A DNA stretch of 64,000 nt from JACQFZ01 sp045810625 (GCA_045810625.1 JBJMVQ010000070.1:1-64000); one strand, 5' to 3'; shown: positions 1 through 7,970, numbered from the stretch's first letter. A program made the numbers and translations. Notes: generated by a model not told the origin, from the letters alone.

Positions 1-377
1 GGCGACAGCCGCTCGAGCGCCAACATGAACGCGAACGAAAGATCATCGGCGAGCTCGGCTGCGGCATCCGGCCCTGCAACGGGGTCATTGTCGACGAGCG
101 GCTCCGGAAGCCAGGGCCCGATGTAGATCTCGCGGCGCTTCTGCGCCGATTTCAGCCGGTCGAGGCAAAAGCGCGTGGTGATTTGCGACAAGAACGCGCG
201 CGCGTCCTTGATCGAGGCGGTGTCGGTGTGCTGCCAACGAATCCAGGTCTCCTGCACCGCATCCTCGGCTTCGGCGCGCGAGCCGAGCATGCGATAGCCG
301 ATCCCGAGGAGCAGACCGCGATGCGCCTCGAATATGGCGGCGTGGCGTTGCACTTCGTGTTGCATGCGATCGTTCAC
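1..377 (-). CDS. ECF41-type RNA polymerase sigma factor, 3' part outside window
   Basis: Partial gene that runs off the left edge; 125 codons are visible. The reading from GTG at 377 has sigma-70 region 2 (YRMLGSRAEAEDAVQETWIRW, roughly residues 28-48, written here in one-letter groups), then DARAFLSQITTRFCLDRLKSA and YIGPWLPEPL. The latter is typical of the SigJ/ECF41 group, whose members carry a SnoaL-like C-terminal domain (beyond the edge here). An internal ATG lies at 365. GTG is preferred because a GGGG stretch lies 7 nt upstream and only 4 nt separate it from the stop of the SnoaL-like gene, so the two are co-transcribed. An ECF41-like promoter lies upstream of the pair, suggesting autoregulation. 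Region 4 is cut off. Confidence 0.88.
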   Translation of the reverse strand, partial: MNDRMQHEVQRHAAIFEAHRGLLLGIGYRMLGSRAEAEDAVQETWIRWQHTDTASIKDARAFLSQITTRFCLDRLKSAQKRREIYIGPWLPEPLVDNDPVAGPDAAAELADDLSFAFMLALERLS

Positions 378-381
378 AAAA

Positions 382-819
382 CTACCCCAAGGCGGGGAGC
401 CGGGTTGCGCCGAGTTGCCCGAGTAACGTTGACAGATCGTAATAGAAGCGCTCGCCCGACATAAGTCCATTGCGGAAATCGACGAACACGGTGAATCGTA
501 ACTCGATGGGTCGTCCCGTCGGCGGCAATCCGAAGAAATCGCCGGTGTGACGGCCGACGTACATCGCTTCCCCGATGAAACGCCCCTCGGTGGTCCAATG
601 TCTTGCAACGCCTTCCACTTCCACCTGGAACGCGTCCCACCAGATTCGGTAGTACTCGGCTGCGCCGTCGCGTCCGTGAAAACGGCGTCGTAGCGCCAAG
701 TCCTCGAAGACGCATTCCGGATCCAGCGTGGCGAGCGTTTCCTCGAGCCGGTGCGCGTTTTCCGCGGTTACGTGACGCACGAGCACTTGTTCGTTCTGCT
801 GATTATCGGTGTTAGCCAA
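382..819 (-). CDS. SnoaL/NTF2-like protein (ester-cyclase type)
   Basis: A 145-residue protein of the SnoaL-like alpha+beta barrel. It reads RRRFHGRDGAAEYYRIWWDAF followed by VGRHTGDFFGLPPTGRPIEL and ends FRNGLMSGERFYYDLSTLL. These are the signature turns of SnoaL-like cyclase relatives; the substrate is unknown. The frame is open to 945, but I chose TTG at 819 because a perfect GGAGG lies 8 nt upstream and the residues before it do not look like protein. The stop is 4 nt before the ECF41-type sigma start. ECF41 sigma genes usually neighbour small enzymes of this sort, so this is a likely regulon member. Confidence 0.85.
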   Translation of the reverse strand: MANTDNQQNEQVLVRHVTAENAHRLEETLATLDPECVFEDLALRRRFHGRDGAAEYYRIWWDAFQVEVEGVARHWTTEGRFIGEAMYVGRHTGDFFGLPPTGRPIELRFTVFVDFRNGLMSGERFYYDLSTLLGQLGATRLPALG

Positions 820-1418
820 AGGGCGTTCCTCCGTGGGTTGGCTTGGATGAAGAGCGGCTCGACGCACCGCTCCGCCAGCGTGACGACGAATTGCGTGCAC
901 GGGGTCATGTCGTAGTCGTAGGCACGCTCGAGGCGGGCGATCCAACGATGGAGATAGGTCGTAGCATCGAATGGCGTTAGTGTGATGGCCTGCCGATAAG
1001 ACGAGACAGATCGCCGGAATGTGACACGTGACGTAGCGGTATGCCTTTCCGCGCCAATACGAGCGGACGGGCAGGGGGCGTTCGATGTGCGCGGGTGGGC
1101 GCCGCGATCGGTTCCATTCTGACGACTTCGCCGGTTATCACGAGTGCGCCGTCTTGACGTCAGCGCCGTGCTGCCGACGTCGCCGAGGGCGGCACCACGT
1201 ATACCTATATATATGGCGTACGCAACGAGACGACGAGCACCGCTCTGCCGCGGCAAGTGCATGCACGTCGCGCCGAAGCGGAGCCTCAACAGCATCCCCA
1301 AGGATCCGGCCGATCCGCAGAGCGTGTACTCGAATGCCCGGAAACTATCGGCCGCGTTTCCATCCGCGCAGTTCTCATGGTAACCGTTAGCCGACGCGGC
1401 CCCAGACCGACCGAGCGA
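820..1418. other. Intergenic region, 599 bp, with ECF promoter
   Basis: Between the SnoaL-like start and the MFS stop, both on the minus strand. It holds the ECF41-like promoter at 1000-1026, leaving an untranslated leader of about 180 nt before the TTG start. One minus frame in that leader reads somewhat like protein (LHRWIARLERAYDYDMTPC) but has no convincing start. No other feature is supported between about 1030 and 1418. Confidence 0.5.
1000..1026 (-). promoter_or_regulatory. ECF41-type promoter (TGTCACA-N16-CGTC)
   Basis: On the minus strand TGTCACA (1026-1020) is followed by 16 nt and CGTC (1003-1000). This matches the published ECF41 promoter pattern exactly in both elements and in spacing. 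It points at the SnoaL-like gene and its ECF41 sigma factor, so positive autoregulation is the simple reading. The 180-nt leader is longer than usual. Confidence 0.65.
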
Positions 1419-2894
1419 TCAGGACGTTGCTTCCGCGTTCGGCTGCGCGCTTGCGCCGGCTTCGCCGCGCGTCGGCGCCGTCCGCAGGAGCACGGCGGAG
1501 AGCGCCGCTGCGACGATTGCAAAGAGCGCGCCGACGAGAAAGGCGACGTGGTACCCCTCGGTCAATGCGTTCAATTGACCGGTGCCGGAAGCGATAAGGC
1601 CGTTGGTCCGGAACGCGGCGAGGCTCGCGAGGATTGCGAGCCCGACTGCGCCGCCCATCATGAACGACGTGTTCACGACGCCTGACGCCAAGCCCGATTC
1701 GTTTGGGCCGACGTCGTTCATCGCCGCGAGCAGCACCGGATTGAGCGCCATGCCGGCGCCGAGCCCAAGGAGGAGCATGCCGGGCAGCACGTGCGTGACG
1801 AAGTTACCCTCGACCGGTGCGAAAGCGAAGAGTGCGAGGCCGGCGGCGGCGAGCAGCAATCCCACGGCGAGCGGGGCGCGGATGCCGAAACGCATGACGA
1901 GCTTGGCGGAGAGACCGAGCGAAAACGCCGCCATGATCAGGTTCGCCGGCAGAAACGCGAGGCCGACTTGCATCGCGTCGTACAGCAGGACTTGCTGCAG
2001 ATAGAGCGCGGAAATAAAAAACCACGCGAACATCGCCGCCGCCCACAGCACGCCGACAGCATTCGAGGTCGCGACGTTGCGCAGCCGGAATAGCCCGAGC
2101 GGCACGAGCGGCGTCGGCACGCGCGCTTCCCAACCGAGGAAGAAAAAGAGGAGCACGACGGCCGCGGCGAGCAAGCCGATGGTTTGGGCCGAGGCCCAGC
2201 CGACGTCATTGCCGTTAACGATCGCATAAACCGCGAGGATCAACGCGCTCGTCACCGTGACTGAGCCCGTGATGTCGAGGCGCTCGCCCCTCGGTCCGCG
2301 ACTATCGGGCAGCAGCATGCGGCAGAGGGCATACACTGCGACGCCAATCGGCAAATTGACCAGGAAGACCCAGTGCCAGCTGAGCGCGCCTGTTAGGAGG
2401 CCGCCGAGCAGGACGCCGATCGAGCCGCCGCCGGCCATCACGAATCCGAAAAAGCCCATCGCCTTTGCGCGCTCCGTCGGTTCGGTGAACAAGTTCATGA
2501 TCAGCGACAGCGCAACGGCGGACACCACGGCGCCGCCGAGGCCCTGTATCGCGCGCGCGCCGATCAGCAGTGCTTGCGAGTCGGCAAGCCCGCACGCCGC
2601 GGACGCAGCCGTGAAGAGCGCGATACCGAGCAGAAACAGCCGGCGGTGCCCGTAGAAATCGCCGAGGCGACCGCCGAGCAGAAGGAAGCCGCCGAACGTG
2701 AGCATGTAGGCGTTGACAACCCACACGAGCGACGTTTGGGAGAAGCCGAGATCCGCACGGATTGAGGGCAAGGCGACGTTCACGATCGTCGTATCGAGCA
2801 CGATCATGAGATCGCCGAGGCACAGGATCATGAGCGCGAGCCAACGGCGGTCGCGCAGTCTATTGGCGTTTTCGGGTTTGTCGCTCTTGGTCAT
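1419..2894 (-). CDS. MFS drug/H+ antiporter, DHA2 (EmrB/QacA) family
   Basis: A 491-residue inner-membrane exporter with about 14 hydrophobic segments, as in EmrB/QacA. LDTTIVNVALP in TM1 (residues 33-43) is the DHA2 motif D1, and GRLGDFYGHRR (75-85) is the MFS motif A loop. Proton-driven efflux of hydrophobic compounds is the family role; the substrate cannot be read. The start is ATG at 2894; the frame is open further upstream, but those residues are arginine/proline-rich and lie over the next gene. It is the last gene of SRPBCC-YceI-MFS (gaps 32 and 56 nt), driven by the ECF-type promoter at 4119-4149. No partner membrane-fusion protein is adjacent. Confidence 0.9.
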   Translation of the reverse strand: MTKSDKPENANRLRDRRWLALMILCLGDLMIVLDTTIVNVALPSIRADLGFSQTSLVWVVNAYMLTFGGFLLLGGRLGDFYGHRRLFLLGIALFTAASAACGLADSQALLIGARAIQGLGGAVVSAVALSLIMNLFTEPTERAKAMGFFGFVMAGGGSIGVLLGGLLTGALSWHWVFLVNLPIGVAVYALCRMLLPDSRGPRGERLDITGSVTVTSALILAVYAIVNGNDVGWASAQTIGLLAAAVVLLFFFLGWEARVPTPLVPLGLFRLRNVATSNAVGVLWAAAMFAWFFISALYLQQVLLYDAMQVGLAFLPANLIMAAFSLGLSAKLVMRFGIRAPLAVGLLLAAAGLALFAFAPVEGNFVTHVLPGMLLLGLGAGMALNPVLLAAMNDVGPNESGLASGVVNTSFMMGGAVGLAILASLAAFRTNGLIASGTGQLNALTEGYHVAFLVGALFAIVAAALSAVLLRTAPTRGEAGASAQPNAEATS

Positions 2895-2950
2895 GACAAT
2901 ACTCGTCCGGACTTGGTTGGTTGCTGGCGGAGAATGTCGAGGCGAGGCGC

Positions 2951-3526
2951 TTAGTCCTGCTTCAGTGCCTCGACCTGGATGCGCAGATGCACTTTGCCGG
3001 CGTCTCCCTGGCCGTACTGGCTCATCTTCATGCCGTACTCCGACCAGTTGATCTCGCCCTCGGCGTCGGCGCCGCAGACCTCTTTCTTGAACATCGGGTG
3101 GATGATGCAATTGAAGAGATTGATCGTGAGCGGCGCCGGTCGCGTCACGCCCATGATCGTAACTCGGCCGTCGACCGTCTTCGGTTTGTCGCCGGCGAAC
3201 TTTATCGTGCCTTGGTACGTCGCGGTCGGGTATTTGGCGACGTCGAAGAAATGATCCGAACGCGCTTCTTTGTTCATTGCCTCGAGACCGAAGTCGATGC
3301 TCGTGGTGTCGATCACGATATCGACGGTCCCCGTCTTGGCCGATCGATCGAGCGTGACGCTCCCGCTCGTTTTGTCGAACTTGCCGCGCCAGATCGAGAT
3401 GCCCATGTGTGGAAATTCGATGCTCGGATAAGTGTGGTTCGGATCGATCTTATATTTTTCCGCCGCGGGCGCAGGGAGCGCGATGCTTGCAAGAATCGCG
3501 GCGACGACGATTTTCTTTTGGGGCAT
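2951..3526 (-). CDS. YceI-family periplasmic lipid-binding protein
   Basis: A 191-residue secreted protein with a signal peptide (MPQKKIVVAAILASIALPAPA, cleavage probably after residue 21). A YceI lipocalin-like barrel follows: YKIDPNHTYPSIEFPHMG, then TLDRSAKTGTVDIVIDTTSI and DVAKYPTATYQGT. YceI barrels bind isoprenoids or amphiphiles and are linked to stress. GGAGTAAGG lies just upstream of the ATG. It sits between the SRPBCC membrane protein and the DHA2 exporter in one transcription unit, which suggests handling and export of a hydrophobic compound (inference). Confidence 0.92.
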   Translation of the reverse strand: MPQKKIVVAAILASIALPAPAAEKYKIDPNHTYPSIEFPHMGISIWRGKFDKTSGSVTLDRSAKTGTVDIVIDTTSIDFGLEAMNKEARSDHFFDVAKYPTATYQGTIKFAGDKPKTVDGRVTIMGVTRPAPLTINLFNCIIHPMFKKEVCGADAEGEINWSEYGMKMSQYGQGDAGKVHLRIQVEALKQD

Positions 3527-3558
3527 ATGCCTTACTCCGATGGATGGCGTTGGTGTTT

Positions 3559-4086
3559 TTACTTTTCGACGACAGCTTTCAGATTGGCAAGACCGTTTTC
3601 GAAGTCGGTCCCCACCATTTTGTCCATGTCGAAGAACACGTGCACGATCTTTGCGAGGTACGGGACCTGACCTTGCATGGCCCACGTGACGCGAGTCGCA
3701 TCGCCGTGTGGTTCGAGCGTGAATTCGACGACGTTGTGTGCTTCGAACGGCTCGAGCATTTCAAGATTCATGGTGACCTTGGACGCGGGCGACGAGTCGA
3801 CGATTTCAATTCGGCCCTGCCCGACGTCTTTGTTACCGTCCCATTCGGAGATGGCGCCTTTGCCGGCCGCAGGGCCGCGGTACGATTTCTTCATCGCCGG
3901 GTCCTTCTTTTCGTACGGCGACCACGCCGCAAAGCGGTTCAGGTCATTGACGTACGGAAAAATCTTTTCCGGCGGCGCTTGGATGCTTGCCGTCCGCTGA
4001 ACGCGGAACGTATCCGGCTTGGTGGCCGCATAAATCAGAACGGAGGCGACGAGCACGACGAGGGCGACGGCTATTGCTTTGAACAT
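3559..4086 (-). CDS. Membrane-anchored SRPBCC (polyketide cyclase-like) protein
   Basis: A 175-residue protein with one N-terminal membrane anchor (FKAIAVALVVLVASVLIYA, residues 2-20) followed by a START/SRPBCC fold: RTASIQAPPEKIFPYVNDL, FAAWSPYEKKDPAM and EFTLEPHGDATRVTWAM. The fold has a deep hydrophobic ligand cavity, and no catalytic residues are obvious. GGAG lies 9 nt before the ATG. It is first in a three-gene unit with YceI and an MFS exporter, with a promoter element of the local ECF regulon 33-63 bp upstream of the start. Confidence 0.9.
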   Translation of the reverse strand: MFKAIAVALVVLVASVLIYAATKPDTFRVQRTASIQAPPEKIFPYVNDLNRFAAWSPYEKKDPAMKKSYRGPAAGKGAISEWDGNKDVGQGRIEIVDSSPASKVTMNLEMLEPFEAHNVVEFTLEPHGDATRVTWAMQGQVPYLAKIVHVFFDMDKMVGTDFENGLANLKAVVEK

Positions 4087-4118
4087 CGATGTTTCTCCAA
4101 ACGGTGTCGTATGTCGCC

Positions 4119-4149
4119 CAAGGACGATTGAACCACGCGGTTCCCGACA
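4119..4149 (-). promoter_or_regulatory. ECF42-like promoter upstream of SRPBCC-YceI-MFS
   Basis: Minus strand: TGTCGG (4149-4144), 13 nt, then CAATCGTCCTTG (4130-4119). The downstream block matches 10 of 12 positions with the copies before the DGPF-sigma and DUF899 genes. It ends 32 bp before the SRPBCC start. It is assigned to the sigma factor at 14068-15312 by shared sequence and neighbourhood; binding is inferred. Confidence 0.6.
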
Positions 4150-4326
4150 GTCTTCCGCAAACAATCTTCCCGGCAAGTCGGTCGCTTCGGGCGACGGTCC
4201 CGACGGGGCGCGTCGCGCGAGTCCACATCGTTGGACGGGATCGCGCACCGCGTTTCGACGATATGGGGGCGTGGCGTGCAGCTTAGCTTGTCCGGTATGA
4301 CCGTTCGGGGTGCGGGAAGCCGTGTC

Positions 4327-4839
4327 TCAGGCCCTTGCCAGGTACTCGGCGAGCTGTTCGAACGTTCCCGTCCAGCCTTGCCGCATTGAATCGCGTCCGC
4401 CGTCGAAGACTTTGCGTTCCGCTTCGGTCGCTTCGAACGGTGACCACTGAACGGTGATTTCGGTCTTCCCTCCGCGGTCCGTAAACGTCACGGTGGACAG
4501 CATCTGCAGCGGCCAATCGGGTGAGGCGGGATGACGGGCGATGCCGCCTTTATCATCGGAAAAGGAAACAATGAAGACGAGCCGCTCGGGCGCGACGATC
4601 TCCCGATAAGTGAACCTGCCCCACATATCGCTGCCGTCCGGCGCGCGCATGCCGTAGTGAAAGACGCCGCCAGGGCGGAGGTCGACGCGGCAGGTGTGCA
4701 CTTTGAACCCTTTCGGTCCCCACCATTGCTTCAAGTGCGCGGGTTCGGTCCACACCTTCCACACGCGCTCGCGGGGCGCATCGACGACGCGCGTGATGAC
4801 AAACGGCGCCGAGGCGGTCGCGCTATTTTTCGAGACCAT
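4327..4839 (-). CDS. AHSA1-family SRPBCC protein
   Basis: A 170-residue single-domain AHSA1/SRPBCC protein. It carries RVVDAPRERVWKVWTEPAHL and KQWWGPKGFKVHTCRVDLRP at the N-terminus, the LRPGGVFHYGMRAPDG turn, and the closing RQGWTGTFEQLAEYLA. AGGAG is well placed before the ATG. It is separated from the tandem AHSA1 gene by 82 bp that contain its own ECF-type promoter, so it can be switched on independently of the ArsR operon. No enzymatic residues are recognised. Confidence 0.93.
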   Translation of the reverse strand: MVSKNSATASAPFVITRVVDAPRERVWKVWTEPAHLKQWWGPKGFKVHTCRVDLRPGGVFHYGMRAPDGSDMWGRFTYREIVAPERLVFIVSFSDDKGGIARHPASPDWPLQMLSTVTFTDRGGKTEITVQWSPFEATEAERKVFDGGRDSMRQGWTGTFEQLAEYLARA

Positions 4840-4876
4840 GGTTCTTCTCCTTCTCTTACGACACTATGTTGCCGTT

Positions 4877-4907
4877 TGAAGACGAACGAGGCTGCGATAG
4901 TCCGGCA
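4877..4907 (-). promoter_or_regulatory. ECF42-like promoter upstream of AHSA1 gene
   Basis: Minus strand: TGCCGG (4907-4902), 13 nt, then CGTTCGTCTTCA (4888-4877). One mismatch in the -35 block; the first eight positions of the downstream block are identical to the DUF899 and DGPF copies. It lies in the 82-bp gap before the AHSA1 start at 4839. It is the weakest of the five copies, but the spacing is the same. Confidence 0.5.
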
Positions 4908-4921
4908 GCGACGGCTCGTGC

Positions 4922-5842
4922 TCAGCGGACAACCCGTTCGAGTCCCCCGAGGATCAGGGTCCAGCCCTCCTGCGTCCGATTCTTGTACTCCGCGAACTTC
5001 GCCGGCATTTCGTGCGTCAGCGTCAGCTCGCAGCCGCCAGTGGGCAGAGGCGTGATCTCTACCTGCACGCGTCCGGGGTCGCTGAAGAAGTGATCGCCGA
5101 ACGTGAACACCAGGCGTCGAGGCCGATCGATCACCAGGTATTCACCTTGATGGCAGGCGTCGACGTCGCCGCGCCGCTCGATGATGACGAAGCGGCCGCC
5201 CACGCGCGCGTCGATCTCGACGCGCGTCATCTTTCCGCCCGGCGTGGCAAACAACCATTCACCGACGTGCGCCGGGTCGAGCCAGGCGTCGAACACGCGT
5301 TCGGCGCCGGCGTTGAAGCGGCGCGTTACGCGTAGCGTGATCGGTTCGCCCGCGTCCGCACGTCCGCGGCCCGCCAGGTATTCCCCGAGGCGTCCGATCG
5401 TTTGATCCAGACCATCGACCGCGCCGTACGTCTTCACCACATAATCGCGCGCGTTGGCGGAAGGGAAGATCATCCGCATCTGGAGCTTGGTTTTTTCGCC
5501 ATGTTCCGTGAACGTAACGGTCGTTTGATGCGTTACCGGCTCGTAGCCCTTCTCGCCGACGTGTTTGAAAACGAGGCGCTCGGGCTGCACCACCTCGATG
5601 AACACGATTTTGTTCGGGTAGTCGCGCCCATCGGGACCGTGCATGACCAAACGCCATACGCCGCCCGGGCGCACGTCCATCTCCGCGATCGTGTTCTTGA
5701 AGCCGATCGGTCCCCACCAATGGGCGATGTGCGTCGGGTCGGTCCACACTTTCCAGACGAGATCGCGCGGCGCATCGAAGATGCGAGTAATCGCAATCTC
5801 TCGATCGCCGACGAGCGAAGCGGCCGTATTGCCGTTGTTCAT
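4922..5842 (-). CDS. Tandem double-domain AHSA1/SRPBCC protein
   Basis: A 306-residue protein made of two AHSA1 domains in a row. Domain 1 (about 15-155) starts TRIFDAPRDLVWKVWTDP with the WWGPIGF motif. Domain 2 (about 165-303) starts VTRRFNAGAERVFDAWLDP and ends TQEGWTLILGGLERVV. Single AHSA1 domains are usual, so this is a fusion or internal duplication of diverged copies, possibly a built-in dimer. The ATG overlaps the stop of the preceding AHSA1 remnant (ATGA), so translation is coupled to the ArsR transcript. Ligand unknown. Confidence 0.93.
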   Translation of the reverse strand: MNNGNTAASLVGDREIAITRIFDAPRDLVWKVWTDPTHIAHWWGPIGFKNTIAEMDVRPGGVWRLVMHGPDGRDYPNKIVFIEVVQPERLVFKHVGEKGYEPVTHQTTVTFTEHGEKTKLQMRMIFPSANARDYVVKTYGAVDGLDQTIGRLGEYLAGRGRADAGEPITLRVTRRFNAGAERVFDAWLDPAHVGEWLFATPGGKMTRVEIDARVGGRFVIIERRGDVDACHQGEYLVIDRPRRLVFTFGDHFFSDPGRVQVEITPLPTGGCELTLTHEMPAKFAEYKNRTQEGWTLILGGLERVVR

Positions 5843-6090
5843 GTCTCGGCTCCATTCCGTACGTTCGCCGGTTCGCCGGCGAAACGGTTCAGGGATTGAT
5901 TCCAGCCTTTATCTTCGTTGTAGCGTTTCGAGATCGATACCGGCGTGCTCGGGTCCAGCGTACGCTTCGTGTCGTTGCCGGCGTCGTGCTGCGGATCCGT
6001 CCAACCCTCGAAGACCAGCTCGCGCGGCGCATCGAAGACGCGCGACATGATGAGCGTCGGCTCGGCGGCGTTACGTTCTCTTGCGTCCAC
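5839..6090 (-). pseudogene. Internally deleted AHSA1 gene remnant
   Basis: An 83-codon open frame with an AHSA1 N-terminus (PTLIMSRVFDAPRELVFEGW followed by TDPQH) joined directly to what looks like the AHSA1 C-terminus (KRYNEDKGWNQSLNRFAGE). The central roughly 90 residues of the fold are missing, so it cannot form the usual cavity. The frame stays open. It starts with GTG at 6090 inside the end of arsR (20-nt overlap, GAGAAGAAAC before it) and ends in an ATGA overlap with the tandem gene. It may survive because it couples translation of its neighbours. It could instead be a genuine small protein. Confidence 0.6.
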
Positions 6091-6433
6091 GTTTCTTCTC
6101 TTTGGCCTGGAGTTTGCGCAAGTAGTCGTCCAAACGATCCAGGCGCTGTTCCCAGAATCGCCGGTAGTGGTCGAGCCATTCGGCGGCATCTTTCAGCGGG
6201 CCGGCATCGAGCCGGCACGGCCGCCACTGCGCTTCGCGTCCACGCACGATCAGCCCGGCGTTTTCGAGCACCTTGAGATGCTTCGTCACGGCGGGCAGGC
6301 TCATGTCGAACGGCGCAGCGAGCTCGGTGACCGGCGCTTCGCCGGACATCAAGCGCGCGAGAATGGCGCGCCGTGTGGGGTCGGCGAGGGCGGCAAAGGT
6401 GACGCTCAGCGGGTCGGAGGGCATTACGGTCAT
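6071..6433 (-). CDS. ArsR-family transcriptional repressor
   Basis: A 120-residue winged-helix regulator. ALADPTRRAILARLMSGEAP is the ArsR start, and PVTELAAPFDMSLPAVTKHL with KVLENAGLIVRGREAQWRPC is the HTH plus wing. No metal-binding cysteine pair is seen, so it belongs to the non-metal group that typically sits before AHSA1 genes. ATGs at 6433 and 6424 are both possible. It is first in arsR-AHSA1 remnant-tandem AHSA1. A perfect TTAACC/GGTTAA dyad just upstream is the likely operator. Confidence 0.94.
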   Translation of the reverse strand: MTVMPSDPLSVTFAALADPTRRAILARLMSGEAPVTELAAPFDMSLPAVTKHLKVLENAGLIVRGREAQWRPCRLDAGPLKDAAEWLDHYRRFWEQRLDRLDDYLRKLQAKEKKRGRKRT

Positions 6434-6442
6434 CGGATGTAG

Positions 6443-6481
6443 TTAACCGATAGGTTAAGTAAGAGGAGGCCGCCGTGTCAA
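6443..6481 (-). promoter_or_regulatory. arsR promoter and palindromic operator
   Basis: A perfect inverted repeat TTAACC-GATA-GGTTAA occupies 6443-6458, 9 bp before the 6433 ATG. On the minus strand a consensus TTGACA (6481-6476) lies 17 nt upstream of it, so the dyad covers the expected -10 region. A bound dimer there would block RNA polymerase, which fits ArsR autorepression. A clear -10 hexamer is not visible. Confidence 0.6.
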
Positions 6482-6713
6482 GCTCGACGGCGCGTTGCCA
6501 TGTCGACAGCATTTCTCCTTTTTTCGTTTGCGGGCCTTCGTCCGCTCAAGGGCGCGACAGGTGCGGATCGATCGAGTTGTCGCGCGGCGTGCCCGCGATC
6601 AGACAGGCGTGCTCACGTGGTGTGCGAAGGGCGTCGAACCGGCTCGGTCGGTAGATTCGCTGGTCGCGCGCGTGCACACGCCGTTGCACGGCGCGCCCCG
6701 GCGGAGAGCGCGG

Positions 6714-7388
6714 TCAGTGGAGGACGCGGTAGTTGAAATGAATCGTGCCGAGCGCCTTCATCAGCTTCATCCACATGGGGAACAGCATCTCCAGGGCGCG
6801 CGCGGCACTGATATCGCCGATATCGATAACGTGTTGCCAACCGTACTGATGGAGGAGCGCAACGACGAGCTGCTTCGCATCAGCGTCGTTGCCGGCGACG
6901 AACATGTGATGATCGCCATGGGCGATGCGTTCCGGGTGCACCTGCACGTCGGCGGTGACGGTGCAGAGCGTCTTGACCACGCGTGCGTGCGGAAGCGCGC
7001 GCTGCAGTTGCTCGCCCAGCGAATCCGTATTGCACACGAAGAGCTGCGGCGATCCGGTGGCGAGATCGAGCGGGTTGCCGATGTCGATTACCACCTTTCC
7101 GGCAAGCTCGTTCTCGAGTGCGGTGAGCGCCGCCACCGCGATCTTGCCGTTTAGCGCTTCGATGACGAGATCGGCGCCGCGAACGGCGTTGTGGTACGTG
7201 GCCACACGAATCTGCGAGTGATCTTTGTACCAGTCGCGAAACGGCGGGTTGCCCATCGCGTCGCTCTGCGAGGAGCGCAGCGTGTGGTCGACGTCCTGAG
7301 TACCGATGACCGCGTCGTGTCCGAGCTCAGAGAGTTTAGCCGCGTGCGCGCGGCCGACCATACCCGTGCCGAGAACCGCTACTTTCAT
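6714..7388 (-). CDS. NAD(P)-binding reductase, F420-dependent NADP reductase-like
   Basis: A 224-residue Rossmann protein starting MKVAVLGTGMVGRAHAAKL, with GTGMVG as the dinucleotide loop. GADLVIEALNG and KVVIDIGNPLD follow, as in the NADP oxidoreductase coenzyme-F420-dependent family and its STEAP-like relatives. An F420 partner is not shown by the sequence; many proteobacterial members use only NADP. GGAGG precedes the ATG at 7388, which beats the upstream in-frame GTG. It is 18 nt downstream of a secreted SnoaL-like protein, probably one unit. Confidence 0.9.
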   Translation of the reverse strand: MKVAVLGTGMVGRAHAAKLSELGHDAVIGTQDVDHTLRSSQSDAMGNPPFRDWYKDHSQIRVATYHNAVRGADLVIEALNGKIAVAALTALENELAGKVVIDIGNPLDLATGSPQLFVCNTDSLGEQLQRALPHARVVKTLCTVTADVQVHPERIAHGDHHMFVAGNDADAKQLVVALLHQYGWQHVIDIGDISAARALEMLFPMWMKLMKALGTIHFNYRVLH

Positions 7389-7406
7389 ACGATCCTCCAA
7401 GCGCCC

Positions 7407-7970
7407 TCATTGTTTGGCGACTCCGGCTTTGACGAGCCCGGCGCCGCTCATGAGCGCCATCGAGTCGAAAACAGGCCGGAACTCCGCCACCTTGCCGTTG
7501 ACGATGCGCAAGACAGCCATCTCGCTTATTTCTATGTCGTGGTGCGTCGGCGGCGCGTCCTGAAACAGGCCCGAGTGCTTGCCGCGCCAGGTCATGCGTG
7601 CGACGACGCGATCGCCCTCGGCGATCAAATCTTCCAGGTCATGTTTGGCGTTCGGAAATCCCACCGCGAAAGATTGGATCACACCCTTGAAACCTTCGCG
7701 GTCGACCGCTCCCGATCCGGGCAGGTAAGCGTGGAAGTCGGCGGCCGCGACTTCGTCGAAGGCGGTGACGCTTGCCCGGCCGGCCCCGATGGCATCGACC
7801 GTCGCATAGAACTGTTTCGCGATCTGCTTGTTTTTCGTGTCGACGACGAGGGTACGTGCTGCATGGTCGCTCGGGCTGCGCGCGTTGTCGGTTGCGCTCG
7901 ACGCTTCGAGGACTGCGCAAATCAGAACGGCGACGGCCAGCGCGTGCGCGAGACCGGTGATCCGGGCCAT
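7407..7970 (-). CDS. Secreted SnoaL-like/ester cyclase protein
   Basis: A 187-residue exported protein. The N-terminus MARITGLAHALAVAVLIC forms a signal peptide, followed by a SnoaL-like barrel (FDEVAAADFHAYLPGSG, REGFKGVIQSFAVGFPNAKH, EGDRVVARMTWRGKHSGLFQ). That order of motifs is typical of the SnoaL polyketide-cyclase/ester-cyclase family. ATG at 7970 has GGAG upstream; ATG at 7985 is also in frame. It precedes the F420-like reductase by 18 nt and may be controlled by the AraC regulator encoded upstream. Confidence 0.86.
   Translation of the reverse strand: MARITGLAHALAVAVLICAVLEASSATDNARSPSDHAARTLVVDTKNKQIAKQFYATVDAIGAGRASVTAFDEVAAADFHAYLPGSGAVDREGFKGVIQSFAVGFPNAKHDLEDLIAEGDRVVARMTWRGKHSGLFQDAPPTHHDIEISEMAVLRIVNGKVAEFRPVFDSMALMSGAGLVKAGVAKQ

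Noticed and set aside
820..1418. Protein-like stretches in the gap after the SnoaL gene (LHRWIARLERAYDYDMTPC on minus; GGTTYTYIYGVRNETTST on plus)
   Set aside because: Neither has a start codon with a ribosome site or a recognisable family; kept only as an intergenic region with a promoter.
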